Of a stretch of 64,000 nucleotides of DNA, positions 32,764 through 41,228 are shown in pieces; within the stretch, counting starts at the first letter, position 1; each line of letters opens with the position of its first letter. This DNA is from Bacillota bacterium. GTDB lineage: Bacteria; Bacillota; Clostridia; Acetivibrionales; DSM-1351. The translations under genes and the position numbers were made by a program. The stretch is from the NCBI GenBank assembly GCA_023393115.1, contig JAEWMS010000040.1, forward strand, positions 39,894 through 103,893. Direction: 5' to 3'. The notes under the pieces are model-generated. The model had not been told where the DNA came from and did no database searches. It worked only from the letters and a program-made list of their open reading frames with translations.

Positions 32764-33591
32764 TTACTCTATACTTTCACCGCTTGTAGCATTAAAGTAG
32801 AACTCATTTCCTTCGGTAGTCTTTATTCTCCAGGACAACCCCTCATAAAGAGTTTTAGTATCCTTACCAACCTTGGTCAAGCCCTTAAAGCCTATATCCA
32901 CGCCACTGATATATATACCCGGGTACTTTGTCATTTTGGATATCAATATCTGATAAACAGGTATTACGTTGGCATCTCGGCTTGTAATGGTCTTTGGCTT
33001 TTTATAGTGGAATTTCAAACTCTTTAAGCTTGAATCTCTAACCTCTGCCTCAATATAGTTGTCGAAGACTGAATAGTCTTCGTAAATCCCCTTATACACT
33101 GCTTTTACACTGTTACCTGCTACCGGTGAGTAAAAGCTGTCCAACTGAAATTCAGATATGGGGAGGCCCAGCTTTTTTATCAGGGCTTTCAAATAACCAT
33201 CAATCTCACTTTTACTCTGGGTTAAAATCCTTTTATTGCTCCCACTGTCACTATATTCAAAACTATAGTCATTACTAAAAACAACTTGCTCAGTATCCTT
33301 TTTATAGTTATTATCGCTTACTTTGGTATAATTATCCCCTAAAATTCCATAAACAATTTTATTTTTTTCCAGAAAGGTCTCTTCATATTGCAATAAATAA
33401 TCCTTTCCCGTATATCTGGGTATCGGGCTCTCAATATGAACATTATTTTGCTCAAGTATTTTTTGAGTAGTGTATATTGTCTCCTGAGACACCTCCCCCT
33501 CCTTCATATTCCGGTACAAGGTAAAGGCCAGAACAAGGTTCAATGCTATAAACACCAATATTAATATTGTCTTTGCTCTTCTCCAGTCCAT
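32764..33591 (-). CDS. walI: WalI/YycI-like regulator of WalK (275 aa)
   Basis: A single N-terminal membrane anchor (about 8-27) is preceded by DWRRAKTILI, the usual start of YycI. The extracytoplasmic rest has repeated YycH/YycI-type beta segments (GKDYLLQYEETFLEKNKIVYGILGDNY). In Bacillus, WalH and WalI form a complex with WalK and restrain it. ATG at 33591 is preferred to a GTG three codons earlier because AGGTGA lies just upstream. It is 45 bp after walH. Confidence 0.85.
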   Translation of the reverse strand: MDWRRAKTILILVFIALNLVLAFTLYRNMKEGEVSQETIYTTQKILEQNNVHIESPIPRYTGKDYLLQYEETFLEKNKIVYGILGDNYTKVSDNNYKKDTEQVVFSNDYSFEYSDSGSNKRILTQSKSEIDGYLKALIKKLGLPISEFQLDSFYSPVAGNSVKAVYKGIYEDYSVFDNYIEAEVRDSSLKSLKFHYKKPKTITSRDANVIPVYQILISKMTKYPGIYISGVDIGFKGLTKVGKDTKTLYEGLSWRIKTTEGNEFYFNATSGESIE

Positions 33592-33636
33592 ATCCGTCAC
33601 CTGTTATTTTCCGTAGTATAACTGTTTTATAGTATG

Positions 33637-35124
33637 TCAATTTAATGGTATATCAAAATTGCCCGACTCATTAAATAGCACAAAACTTGGGGTTAATGTA
33701 TTGTCATTAAGCTTCTTATCTGTTATAACGTAGTAAATCCCATAATCTTTTATAGGTAAGCTGCTGCTTTTTAACTCAGTTATGGAGTTATATGCTTTGT
33801 CCACATACTCTGGAAAATTCCATCTATACTCATCATAATCTCTGTTTGCTTTTGGGTTCAATGCAATCCACCTGCAAAGAAGCACCTTTTTTGAAGTTGC
33901 TTCAACAGTTATGGCATTGTTAAGAGGCGTCTCACTGTTTGGTATGATAAAATTCTTAACAAGAACAGGCACGTCTCCCATTCCGCCTCCCTGAGGTATA
34001 CTATAATCAAATTTAAAAGTATAGGAGTTATTCTGTTCACTAACTGAGGATAAATAAAGGTTTACCCCAGACATATATTTACTCTGGTCTGTTATTTCCA
34101 TTAAGAAGCTTATAGCCTTTTGATAGGCTTCAAGCAGTCTGGACTTTTCTGTTATACCCTGATTACCAATATATTTGTATTCGATTACAGAATTTTTATA
34201 TATTCTGTAGATACTGTCGGATTTCTTAAATACAACTGAACCATAGGCATCTTCATCAGGGTAATAATCATTCCTGACCTCCCCGAATAATTCTAACTGA
34301 ATCGCCTCATAATCTGCCAAACTTGATGTATCTCCATGAACTCCAACAAAAGGTGTCGTGTTCAACTTTGAATACTTCTCCTCACTGCTTGATGAAAGAG
34401 GAGCAATCATATCTTTCGGCAAGGATGTCTTACTGCCGGTCTCAATTGCAATTTTGTAGTTATGAGAATCGGGATTGCTTTCAGGATCAAGTCTATTATA
34501 AAGTGAATTAAACTCTTTGGTTTCCAGGGCACCTCCGTCATAATCGGATATTGTATAAGTATATATACTATTTTTATCTCGAAGGTACAGAGTGTCATAA
34601 TAACTGTTTTCCGGGTCATCCGGGTATATCACTATTCTATTGAAACTAGCAACAGAATCTGATGCGTTCTTTAAATCTATAACCCAGTTAACAATATCTA
34701 TAGGGATTTCAGTCCTAAATTCAAAATAATAAGGATTTTTTGCAACAATGAGGCCCCACTTCTCCTCACTAATTGGTTGTATTTGAGAAGGCTTGTTTTT
34801 CAACGCCTCGGCTAGATAACCTTTGGCACCATCCCAGAGAGTTTTATATTCGTCGGATCCGTTTGGAACTATTAAATGATCATCATCGTAGCCTTTCGAG
34901 AGAACTACCCTATATGGGCGCAAAAAGTCCTCTTTCATCTTATCCAGTGATGCCTGGGATGAGTTTTTTGAGTCAGGAAAAAGGGATGATAAAAAAGGGA
35001 GACTGCCGGATTGACTACTCCACAGAATCCCTATCTGTACGATACAAAGAACTATTAATAAAATTAATAAAAATGCTCTGAATTTTTCATAATAATATGA
35101 AAAGGTTCGTGATTTCTTATTCAT
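33637..35124 (-). CDS. walH: WalH/YycH-like regulator of WalK (495 aa)
   Basis: A membrane-anchored extracytoplasmic protein with one transmembrane segment at about 13-33. The rest is a long secreted region with YycH-like features, including an FRPYRVVLSKG-type start of the ectodomain and a C-terminal beta-rich part. Position and length, directly before walI and after walK, support the call. Sequence similarity to the Bacillus protein is weak by eye. Only 3 bp separate it from the preceding gene, so translation is probably coupled. Confidence 0.78.
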   Translation of the reverse strand: MNKKSRTFSYYYEKFRAFLLILLIVLCIVQIGILWSSQSGSLPFLSSLFPDSKNSSQASLDKMKEDFLRPYRVVLSKGYDDDHLIVPNGSDEYKTLWDGAKGYLAEALKNKPSQIQPISEEKWGLIVAKNPYYFEFRTEIPIDIVNWVIDLKNASDSVASFNRIVIYPDDPENSYYDTLYLRDKNSIYTYTISDYDGGALETKEFNSLYNRLDPESNPDSHNYKIAIETGSKTSLPKDMIAPLSSSSEEKYSKLNTTPFVGVHGDTSSLADYEAIQLELFGEVRNDYYPDEDAYGSVVFKKSDSIYRIYKNSVIEYKYIGNQGITEKSRLLEAYQKAISFLMEITDQSKYMSGVNLYLSSVSEQNNSYTFKFDYSIPQGGGMGDVPVLVKNFIIPNSETPLNNAITVEATSKKVLLCRWIALNPKANRDYDEYRWNFPEYVDKAYNSITELKSSSLPIKDYGIYYVITDKKLNDNTLTPSFVLFNESGNFDIPLN

Positions 35125-35127
35125 AGG

Positions 35128-35616
35128 TTAATCTTTCTTTTCACTACTTTCGTCTTTTACACTATCTTTTCCGCCATCTTTTATCCAATTGATTGCGTCC
35201 TGAAACCAATTACCATTTTTCTTCTCTTCAACTAAAGTAATTGTAAAATCGAATATTTCGGGATCGGCCTTGCTCTCTTTCGTATTTGTATATGCAGTAA
35301 TTCTTATATCATTTGGACCCATCTTTAGCTTGATGTCCTTACCGAACATCTTACCGCTTCCTACTTTAAAGGTAGAATTGCCGCCTGTCGTTTTAAGAGG
35401 CTTGTAATCGCCGGCTTCCTCATCAAAATATTCAAAAGAGATGGTTGTTTCGTCATAAACACATGTCCCAAAAATAGAGAATATTTCTTTTGTAACAACT
35501 TCATTGCCCTCCGGCCTTGTAATATCAACGACATGATTGTCAGCCGCAGCAGGAAGAATGAGTATAGATATAATAACAGCAATAATTATAGTAAAAATAA
35601 GTAATTTTGATTTCAT
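35128..35616 (-). CDS. Secreted small protein inserted in the wal operon (162 aa)
   Basis: A signal peptide (LLIFTIIIAVIISILILPAAA) is followed by a beta-sandwich-like domain: VVDITRPEGNEVVTKEIFSIFGTC, then MGPNDIRITAYT. This resembles bacterial Ig-like or cadherin-type folds. The tail is basic/acidic and disordered. ATG at 35616 has GGGGTGA 5 bp upstream. It sits between walK and walH and is not part of the Bacillus operon. It may be a wall-associated partner of the sensor; that is inference. Confidence 0.65.
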   Translation of the reverse strand: MKSKLLIFTIIIAVIISILILPAAADNHVVDITRPEGNEVVTKEIFSIFGTCVYDETTISFEYFDEEAGDYKPLKTTGGNSTFKVGSGKMFGKDIKLKMGPNDIRITAYTNTKESKADPEIFDFTITLVEEKKNGNWFQDAINWIKDGGKDSVKDESSEKKD

Positions 35617-35719
35617 ATGGCTCACCCCGAAAAATACTCTCGTACTATTTTATTAGTACCCTATTAATATTATAATACATTTTCTGTTACAAATCCATTA
35701 CATGGTATTTAAATAAAAT

Positions 35720-37561
35720 TTACACTGTTAGCCTAACTGTTACCTCTGTTCCCTTCTTTTCCTCACTGCTGATGCTGATGGTCCCGCCATGTGCCTGGAT
35801 AATTTCCTTGGCAATTGATAGACCCAGGCCTGTTCCTCCCATATCTCTTGACCTTGCTTTGTCCACCCGGTAGAATCTCTCAAATACACGTGGCAGAGAC
35901 TCTGCAGGTATACCTATTCCGGTATCGGTTACCTTTACATAAATATCATTGTATATTCGTCCTATATAGACAGTAATTAATCCATTTTCGGGGGTATATT
36001 TTAGCGCATTGCTGATAAGATTTACAAAAACCTGTTCAAGTCTGTCCTTATCACCTTTTATGTTTGGAATCTCTCCGATAACAAAGCTTTCAAGCTTTTG
36101 ATGCTTGCGTTCTGCTTCCAGTTGCATCCTATCAACTATATCTTTTACTATATTCTTTAAAGACACTTCCTGCATATTCCAGCTAACCTGCTGATTATCA
36201 AGTCTGGATAGTTGCAGCAAATCCTTAACCAGCGTTGTCATCCTGTCTGCCTCAGTGTTTATAACGTTTAGGAAGCGTTCTGTTGTATCACAGTCCTCGA
36301 CAGCTCCATCCAAAAGCGTTTCAGTATAGCTCTTAATAGATGTTATCGGCGTACGAAGTTCATGTGACACATTTGCGACAAACTCACGCCTCATGTTTTC
36401 AAGCTTTTGTTCTTCTGTAACGTCATGCAGTACAACAATAAAACCTTCAGGTTTCTTATTTGTGTCTGTAAATACTGCAAAGTATACTTTTACAAATAAA
36501 TCATTAATGATGGTATCAAATTCTTTTACAGCAGATTCCTCAAGATAAATAATATTCTCAAGCTTAATATCCAAACCTATTGCCTCGGCAAACTCCTGAA
36601 AAGATCTATCAGTTATATCATCCCCAAGATACCTTCTGGCAGCGGGATTGCTATGTATTACAACCCCCTTGAGGTCATAGGCCATAACACCATCGGCCAT
36701 ATAATTCAGTATAGTTAAAACCTTATTTTTTTCGCTTGATATTTCCGATAAGTTATTTTTAAGCTTCCTGGCCATATAGTTAAAGGTCTTTGTAAGATTA
36801 CCGATTTCATCCTCTGATTTAACTACCAACTGCTCATCAAACTCTCCCTCAGCTATTTTTTCGGCTTTGTGCATAACGCTGACAATTGGAGAAGTAATGG
36901 TTTTTGACATCAGGTAACCTAAAACCAGTGACAGGAATACCGCAATAATAGCACTGGTAAAAATAAGATTGTTGAAGGTTTGAATTATCTGCTCCCAGGC
37001 TTCTTTGTCGTAGGTAAAGTAGAAAATTGTATCCCTGTCTACAGGTATAATATATTCAAAGTACTGGTTTCCTGAAACTGTCTTAATAAGCTCTTTATTT
37101 TCAACAGGCTCTTTAATTTCACCGGACCACATTGGAAGGAGATTAATGGTAGAACTGTTGAAAAGTTCATCTACAAACGCTGTAGCGTTTTGTTCATTAA
37201 AGCGCTCGTCTGAAGAAAAAATAATTCCACGGTTGGGGTCAATATTCTTTCTCGTTGCGCTTAAATCTATAATAGTCAGGTTAATGTCGGAATTCGTCCT
37301 AAAATAGGTTACATCATCCTGTTTATCACTGAAAAATGATAAATATTCCTCTCTGGACTCCGGTGTACCCCTCATTCCCTTCCACTCTACAAAGCCTTTG
37401 TTCATGTCACGAGTGAAATTTTCAAAGTATATTGTCTGGAGGCCTGCGTTTATTACAATATAAACAACACAGACCAAAATGACACACATTGAAATAAAAA
37501 TGTATACCAGTTTCCATTGCAAGCTGCGGATCAGCCTGGTGAATCTCTTCCAGAACTTCAT
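35720..37561 (-). CDS. walK: WalK sensor histidine kinase (613 aa)
   Basis: WalK controls cell-wall turnover by phosphorylating WalR. Layout: TM1 at 17-39, an extracytoplasmic domain of about 155 residues, TM2 at 197-217, HAMP at 218-270, PAS at about 282-380, HisKA with the phospho-accepting His400 (VSHELRTPITSIKSY), and HATPase motifs NLISNALKYTPENG, DTGIGIP and GGTGLGLSI. The full WalK domain set is present. ATG at 37561 is preferred to a GTG two codons earlier because AAGGAG lies upstream. It follows walR by 67 bp. Confidence 0.95.
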   Translation of the reverse strand: MKFWKRFTRLIRSLQWKLVYIFISMCVILVCVVYIVINAGLQTIYFENFTRDMNKGFVEWKGMRGTPESREEYLSFFSDKQDDVTYFRTNSDINLTIIDLSATRKNIDPNRGIIFSSDERFNEQNATAFVDELFNSSTINLLPMWSGEIKEPVENKELIKTVSGNQYFEYIIPVDRDTIFYFTYDKEAWEQIIQTFNNLIFTSAIIAVFLSLVLGYLMSKTITSPIVSVMHKAEKIAEGEFDEQLVVKSEDEIGNLTKTFNYMARKLKNNLSEISSEKNKVLTILNYMADGVMAYDLKGVVIHSNPAARRYLGDDITDRSFQEFAEAIGLDIKLENIIYLEESAVKEFDTIINDLFVKVYFAVFTDTNKKPEGFIVVLHDVTEEQKLENMRREFVANVSHELRTPITSIKSYTETLLDGAVEDCDTTERFLNVINTEADRMTTLVKDLLQLSRLDNQQVSWNMQEVSLKNIVKDIVDRMQLEAERKHQKLESFVIGEIPNIKGDKDRLEQVFVNLISNALKYTPENGLITVYIGRIYNDIYVKVTDTGIGIPAESLPRVFERFYRVDKARSRDMGGTGLGLSIAKEIIQAHGGTISISSEEKKGTEVTVRLTV

Positions 37562-37628
37562 GTTCACTCCTTAATTAATTTTGACTTGAGGCCCAACCCC
37601 CAAGTCAAATAATTAATCTACCAAAAAA

Positions 37629-38327
37629 TTAATTGAATTTATTAAAGTAGTATCCCACACCTCGTTTTGTAACTATATACTGAGGGTTTGCAGGATCTAT
37701 TTCCAGCTTTTCGCGAACTCTTCTTACGGTTACATCAACTGTTCTTACATCGCCGTAATATTCATAGCCCCAAACCTTCTCCAGCAACGCTTCCCTTGAG
37801 AAGATGGTTCCCTGCTGTGCAGCAAGGAACTTAACAAGTTCAAATTCACGAAGTGTAAGTTCAATTATTCCTTCGCCTCTTCTTACTTCATACCGGTCGG
37901 AATCAATTGTAAGATCTCCATATTTGTTAACATTGGATTTGTCGGTACTTACCTGCTCCGGAGGTACAAGCCTTCTAAGATTTGCCTTGACTCTGGCCAT
38001 AAGCTCTCTAGGGCTGAAGGGCTTTGTAATATAATCATCAGCACCCAGCTCCAGTCCCAATACCTTATCAACCTCTTCTTCCTTTGCTGTTAACATAAGA
38101 ATAGGTGTTGATATTGATTGTCTGAGCTTCCTGCACACTGTAAAACCATCCATTTTAGGAAGCATTATATCCAGTAAAATAAGATCGGGATTCTGTGATA
38201 GTGCAAGTTCTACAGCCTCTTCACCGTCATAGGCCTCCAGGGTATCATAACCTTCCTTTTTCAAATTAAACCTGAGAATATCTACAATATTTTTCTCATC
38301 GTCTACAATTAATACTTTTTTGCTCAA
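37629..38327 (-). CDS. walR: WalR response regulator, OmpR/PhoB type (232 aa)
   Basis: The receiver domain has acidic pocket DDE (9-11), phospho-acceptor Asp53 (LLDIMLPKMDGF), and Lys in TKPFSPRELMARV. The winged-helix domain has LTLREFELVKFLAAQQG and DVRTVDVTVRRVREKLE. The start is probably TTG at 38327 with AGGGG 8 bp upstream, because no ATG is available. It leads the operon walR-walK-secreted protein-walH-walI-murA-walJ-rlmH. The upstream gap holds a 13-bp inverted repeat. Confidence 0.95.
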   Translation of the reverse strand: MSKKVLIVDDEKNIVDILRFNLKKEGYDTLEAYDGEEAVELALSQNPDLILLDIMLPKMDGFTVCRKLRQSISTPILMLTAKEEEVDKVLGLELGADDYITKPFSPRELMARVKANLRRLVPPEQVSTDKSNVNKYGDLTIDSDRYEVRRGEGIIELTLREFELVKFLAAQQGTIFSREALLEKVWGYEYYGDVRTVDVTVRRVREKLEIDPANPQYIVTKRGVGYYFNKFN

Positions 38328-38418
38328 AAAATACACCCCTAACAAAAAATATTCTTGGTGATTAACCCGAACTCTAATAGTTGAATTATATCATTAAATA
38401 CTTGTAATGGAAAATTAA

Positions 38419-38500
38419 TATTTTGGCAATACTGTAATTTAGACGTAACGGGTTATAAAAAGTTGCAGAATTTCGGCTGCTAATTTATATTGCCAAAATA
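38419..38500. promoter_or_regulatory. 13-bp inverted repeat upstream of walR
   Basis: TATTTTGGCAATA (38419-38431) and its exact complement TATTGCCAAAATA (38488-38500) flank 56 bp, about 90-170 bp before the walR start. It is a possible operator pair or, if transcribed, a long leader stem. TTGGCAAT-like half-sites are otherwise not repeated nearby. Confidence 0.45.
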
Positions 38501-38512
38501 AATACTCAAAAA

Positions 38513-38570
38513 GTCAATTACTATCCGATAAACCCATTCGCCCCACGACGAAAGTTTTATCTGTAATTGA
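38513..38570. other. Long imperfect hairpin after the TolC-like genes
   Basis: GTCAATTAC (38513-38521) pairs with GTAATTGAC (38562-38570), and the inner GATAAAC and GTTTTATC nearly pair. It lies 32 bp beyond the stop of the leftward TolC-like gene. There is no T-run, so it may be a processing or stabilising structure rather than a terminator. Confidence 0.4.
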
Positions 38571-38601
38571 CCCCCTAAGTTATTCCATACCAAATATTAT
38601 T

Positions 38602-39744
38602 TTACTGAATCGATGGTTCTTCTATATAAAGCTTGAAATCCAATACTGCTGAAAGATATGTAAATTGAGCCTGATTGTACTGAATTAAGGCATTCTCCTT
38701 TTCTTCGGCCGCTTTCAGATAATCAATATAACTTATCATTTCCTGCTTATACTTTTTCTCAGCTATGTCGAATTGTTTTAAGCTCAGGTCGTACTGGAGT
38801 TTTGTAGTATAGATACTATCATAGGCCTCCAATAATTTAACATAATCGGTTCTTATCTTCTGCTCTATGCTATACTTTTCAATCTCTATCTGGTTTTCCA
38901 ATTCTTTTGGCTTATCTTGAAGCAACTCATAATTAGATCCGGCATTTCCACGAGTGTAGGATCCGGCATAAGCTTCAATTTTTGCTTCTTCTATCTCTCT
39001 TTGAAGCTTTGCTATTGAATTACTCTCCAACTTTCTTTTTTCAATCAGAGTCTCAATATCATTTACTTTATATTCCTCAATCTTAATGGATGCAGAATTG
39101 AATTTAAAATTTTGGTCTAAATCGAAATTGAGTAAAGAATTTATCTTCATCTTAATAGTATCAAGTTCCGCATTCAGTTTATCAAGCTTTTGATCTGCCA
39201 ATTCAAGTGCATTTTGGCTTTGCCCCACCGATAGACTACTGAGCTTTCCGAGTTTCACTTTTTCCTGCTCAACAGCCAATTCCGTCTTAGCTCTTTCAAC
39301 TGACTTTTTTTGTGTCTCTATCTCATGCTGTTTATATATGTATTGGTAATATAGTTTTGAAGCATCGGCTTCCACGGTCATAACTTTATTCTTTTTTTCC
39401 CATTTTAGCTCATCAAGTCTATGTTTTACTTGCATAGGATATAATAGAATGTTTCTTTTCGTTTCTGCCATATCCTTACTTGGATTCTCATCGTAAATAT
39501 TTTGCTCCTCTGCATTTTTTACTGCGTTTTTATATCGTTTTTCCTGAGTTATTATCTGATTGTCAAGAAGTTTTATTTCTGCGTTATTTTTTATTGCTTC
39601 GTCAATAAGGTTATCTAAACTGAAAATTTTAGTCATTGTTTCAGCTTCTGCTGCCTGAACCCCTAAAGTAAGGGGAGAAGATAACGTAATACCCAAAATC
39701 ATCAGGCCAATTAATGTTTTTTTAAGTTTATTTTTTATAGCCAT
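38602..39744 (-). CDS. TolC-family (outer membrane efflux-like) protein, second copy (380 aa)
   Basis: A signal peptide (residues 1-32, ending VQAAEA) is followed by long alpha-helical coiled-coil repeats typical of the OEP/TolC fold: FSLDNLIDEAIKNNAEIKLLDNQI at the start and the repeated LxxVDLLKA-type end seen here as ISYIDYLKAAEEKENALIQYNQ. AAGGTGG precedes the ATG. In diderm bacteria TolC is an outer-membrane channel; a monoderm has no outer membrane, so these helices probably serve as an extracellular or membrane-tethered scaffold. It follows the first copy by 23 bp. Partner pump genes are absent. Confidence 0.8.
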   Translation of the reverse strand: MAIKNKLKKTLIGLMILGITLSSPLTLGVQAAEAETMTKIFSLDNLIDEAIKNNAEIKLLDNQIITQEKRYKNAVKNAEEQNIYDENPSKDMAETKRNILLYPMQVKHRLDELKWEKKNKVMTVEADASKLYYQYIYKQHEIETQKKSVERAKTELAVEQEKVKLGKLSSLSVGQSQNALELADQKLDKLNAELDTIKMKINSLLNFDLDQNFKFNSASIKIEEYKVNDIETLIEKRKLESNSIAKLQREIEEAKIEAYAGSYTRGNAGSNYELLQDKPKELENQIEIEKYSIEQKIRTDYVKLLEAYDSIYTTKLQYDLSLKQFDIAEKKYKQEMISYIDYLKAAEEKENALIQYNQAQFTYLSAVLDFKLYIEEPSIQ

Positions 39745-39767
39745 ACAACCACCTTCTTATCCTTAAA

Positions 39768-41090
39768 TTATTCAAGTACAATGATCACTTCACTTGCTTT
39801 GTAGCCAGGACCCAACTTGCAAGCCAGCTCCTCAAGTCTATAAAAGCTATAAGCCGTGTCTCTTTGAGCATCTTTGTATATCATTTCTGCACTATTTGCT
39901 TCGTCTTTGGCCTTCCATAGATCTACGAGGCTTATCTGTCCAAGTGAATACTTTTTCTGCGCAATTATATAATCAGCTTTTTTGGTTTCAGCATTCCTCT
40001 TCTCTATTTCCATTTGTTTCTGAACCGACTTTACGTCGGTGTACGCAGCTTTGATATCATTAGTAACATCTAAAATATTTTTAGTTACGCCAAACTCCGC
40101 GTCCTCCAGTTGCTGCTGAAGATTTGTCCGTGCAAATACGTACTGCTTTTTTATGTATTTATCGTAATAATCCAATTCTTTTTTGTAAACTTCTGCTTGA
40201 AGCCTTGCATTAACTATTTCACTTCTGTTTGCCAGCGCTTGATCCAAATATTTTTGATATGTATCCAGCTTGTTATCTTTATTCAAACCTGCCTCTACAT
40301 CAGTAAGTTCAATTTTTCTTAACCGATCTATGCCACATAGCTGCTTAAATAATAACTCTTGAATCTCTTTACGTCTGGTCTGTTTTTTGACTTCCATTCT
40401 CTTTTTGTTGAGTTCCAACTCAAACTTATATTTGTCCAACTCTGAGACCAAACCTTTTTCGTATTTCAATACGATACCAGAATACTGCTTTTCCATTGTT
40501 TTTAGAGAATCCTCTTGGTACTTGCACACTTCAACAAAGTAAAGTAAATTGTAGTATTTAGCCTGAATATCACCCTCAAGCCTCGCCCTACTTGTAGCAT
40601 AGTTGTCCTTCAGGTTTAACACCTGAAGCCAGGAAGAATAGTTCGAAAAAGCTTTACCATTTAAATAATTATCATAAATTGTCTCTTTGTAATACGGCGC
40701 ATCACCATATTTATCTTTGTATTTGACAAGCTGTTCTTCTTCAAAACGAGTCAAATTATCAAAAAACCTCTTTTTCTCAGACAATTTATAGTATTCATCA
40801 ATCTCATCCAATTCAAACTGTGTACTTTCGGATATTTCCTTAAAGGACTTATCCTCATTGGTCACTCTCCACATTTTATTAATTGATATCTCAAGCGAAG
40901 TTAAGTTAGCATTATTTGCAACACCAAGTTTTACAGCATCCCCCAGAGATAATTTCAGTGGTTGTGATGTATTGTCAGTACTTTTGGCAGAAGCATCACT
41001 GTCCGCCGCTATAGATACACCTTGTATCTGTATTACGAATGCAAAAATAATAAGTATACATATATATAACCTTTTGTTTTTCTGTATCAA
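39768..41090 (-). CDS. TolC-family (outer membrane efflux-like) protein, first copy (440 aa)
   Basis: A signal peptide (about 1-28) precedes LSLGDAVKLGVANNANLTSLE, a classic TolC-repeat start. Long helices follow, ending KKYSLGQISLVDLWKAKDEANSAEMIYKDAQ, the second repeat. The start appears to be TTG with only a weak ribosome site. It lies between the polysaccharide genes and the wal operon and is co-directional with both. The fold call is good; function in a Gram-positive cell is unknown. A link to polysaccharide export or wall anchoring is possible. Confidence 0.8.
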   Translation of the reverse strand: MIQKNKRLYICILIIFAFVIQIQGVSIAADSDASAKSTDNTSQPLKLSLGDAVKLGVANNANLTSLEISINKMWRVTNEDKSFKEISESTQFELDEIDEYYKLSEKKRFFDNLTRFEEEQLVKYKDKYGDAPYYKETIYDNYLNGKAFSNYSSWLQVLNLKDNYATSRARLEGDIQAKYYNLLYFVEVCKYQEDSLKTMEKQYSGIVLKYEKGLVSELDKYKFELELNKKRMEVKKQTRRKEIQELLFKQLCGIDRLRKIELTDVEAGLNKDNKLDTYQKYLDQALANRSEIVNARLQAEVYKKELDYYDKYIKKQYVFARTNLQQQLEDAEFGVTKNILDVTNDIKAAYTDVKSVQKQMEIEKRNAETKKADYIIAQKKYSLGQISLVDLWKAKDEANSAEMIYKDAQRDTAYSFYRLEELACKLGPGYKASEVIIVLE

Positions 41091-41228
41091 TTTTACCGCT
41101 GCGCTAAGAATCTATAATTTACGCAGCTTCCTCCCTTCCATTCCCACATTATATATCCCAACAGATATAATATAATACTACAAATTTTCTGATTTGTATG
41201 ATTTCTATCAAATATTATGTTTATATTA

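Noticed and set aside
38513..38570. A c-di-GMP-I (GEMM) riboswitch on the plus strand
   Set aside because: The ATAAACC...GACGAAAG spacing is reminiscent of the motif, but the internal P2 hairpin is missing and no plus-strand gene follows.
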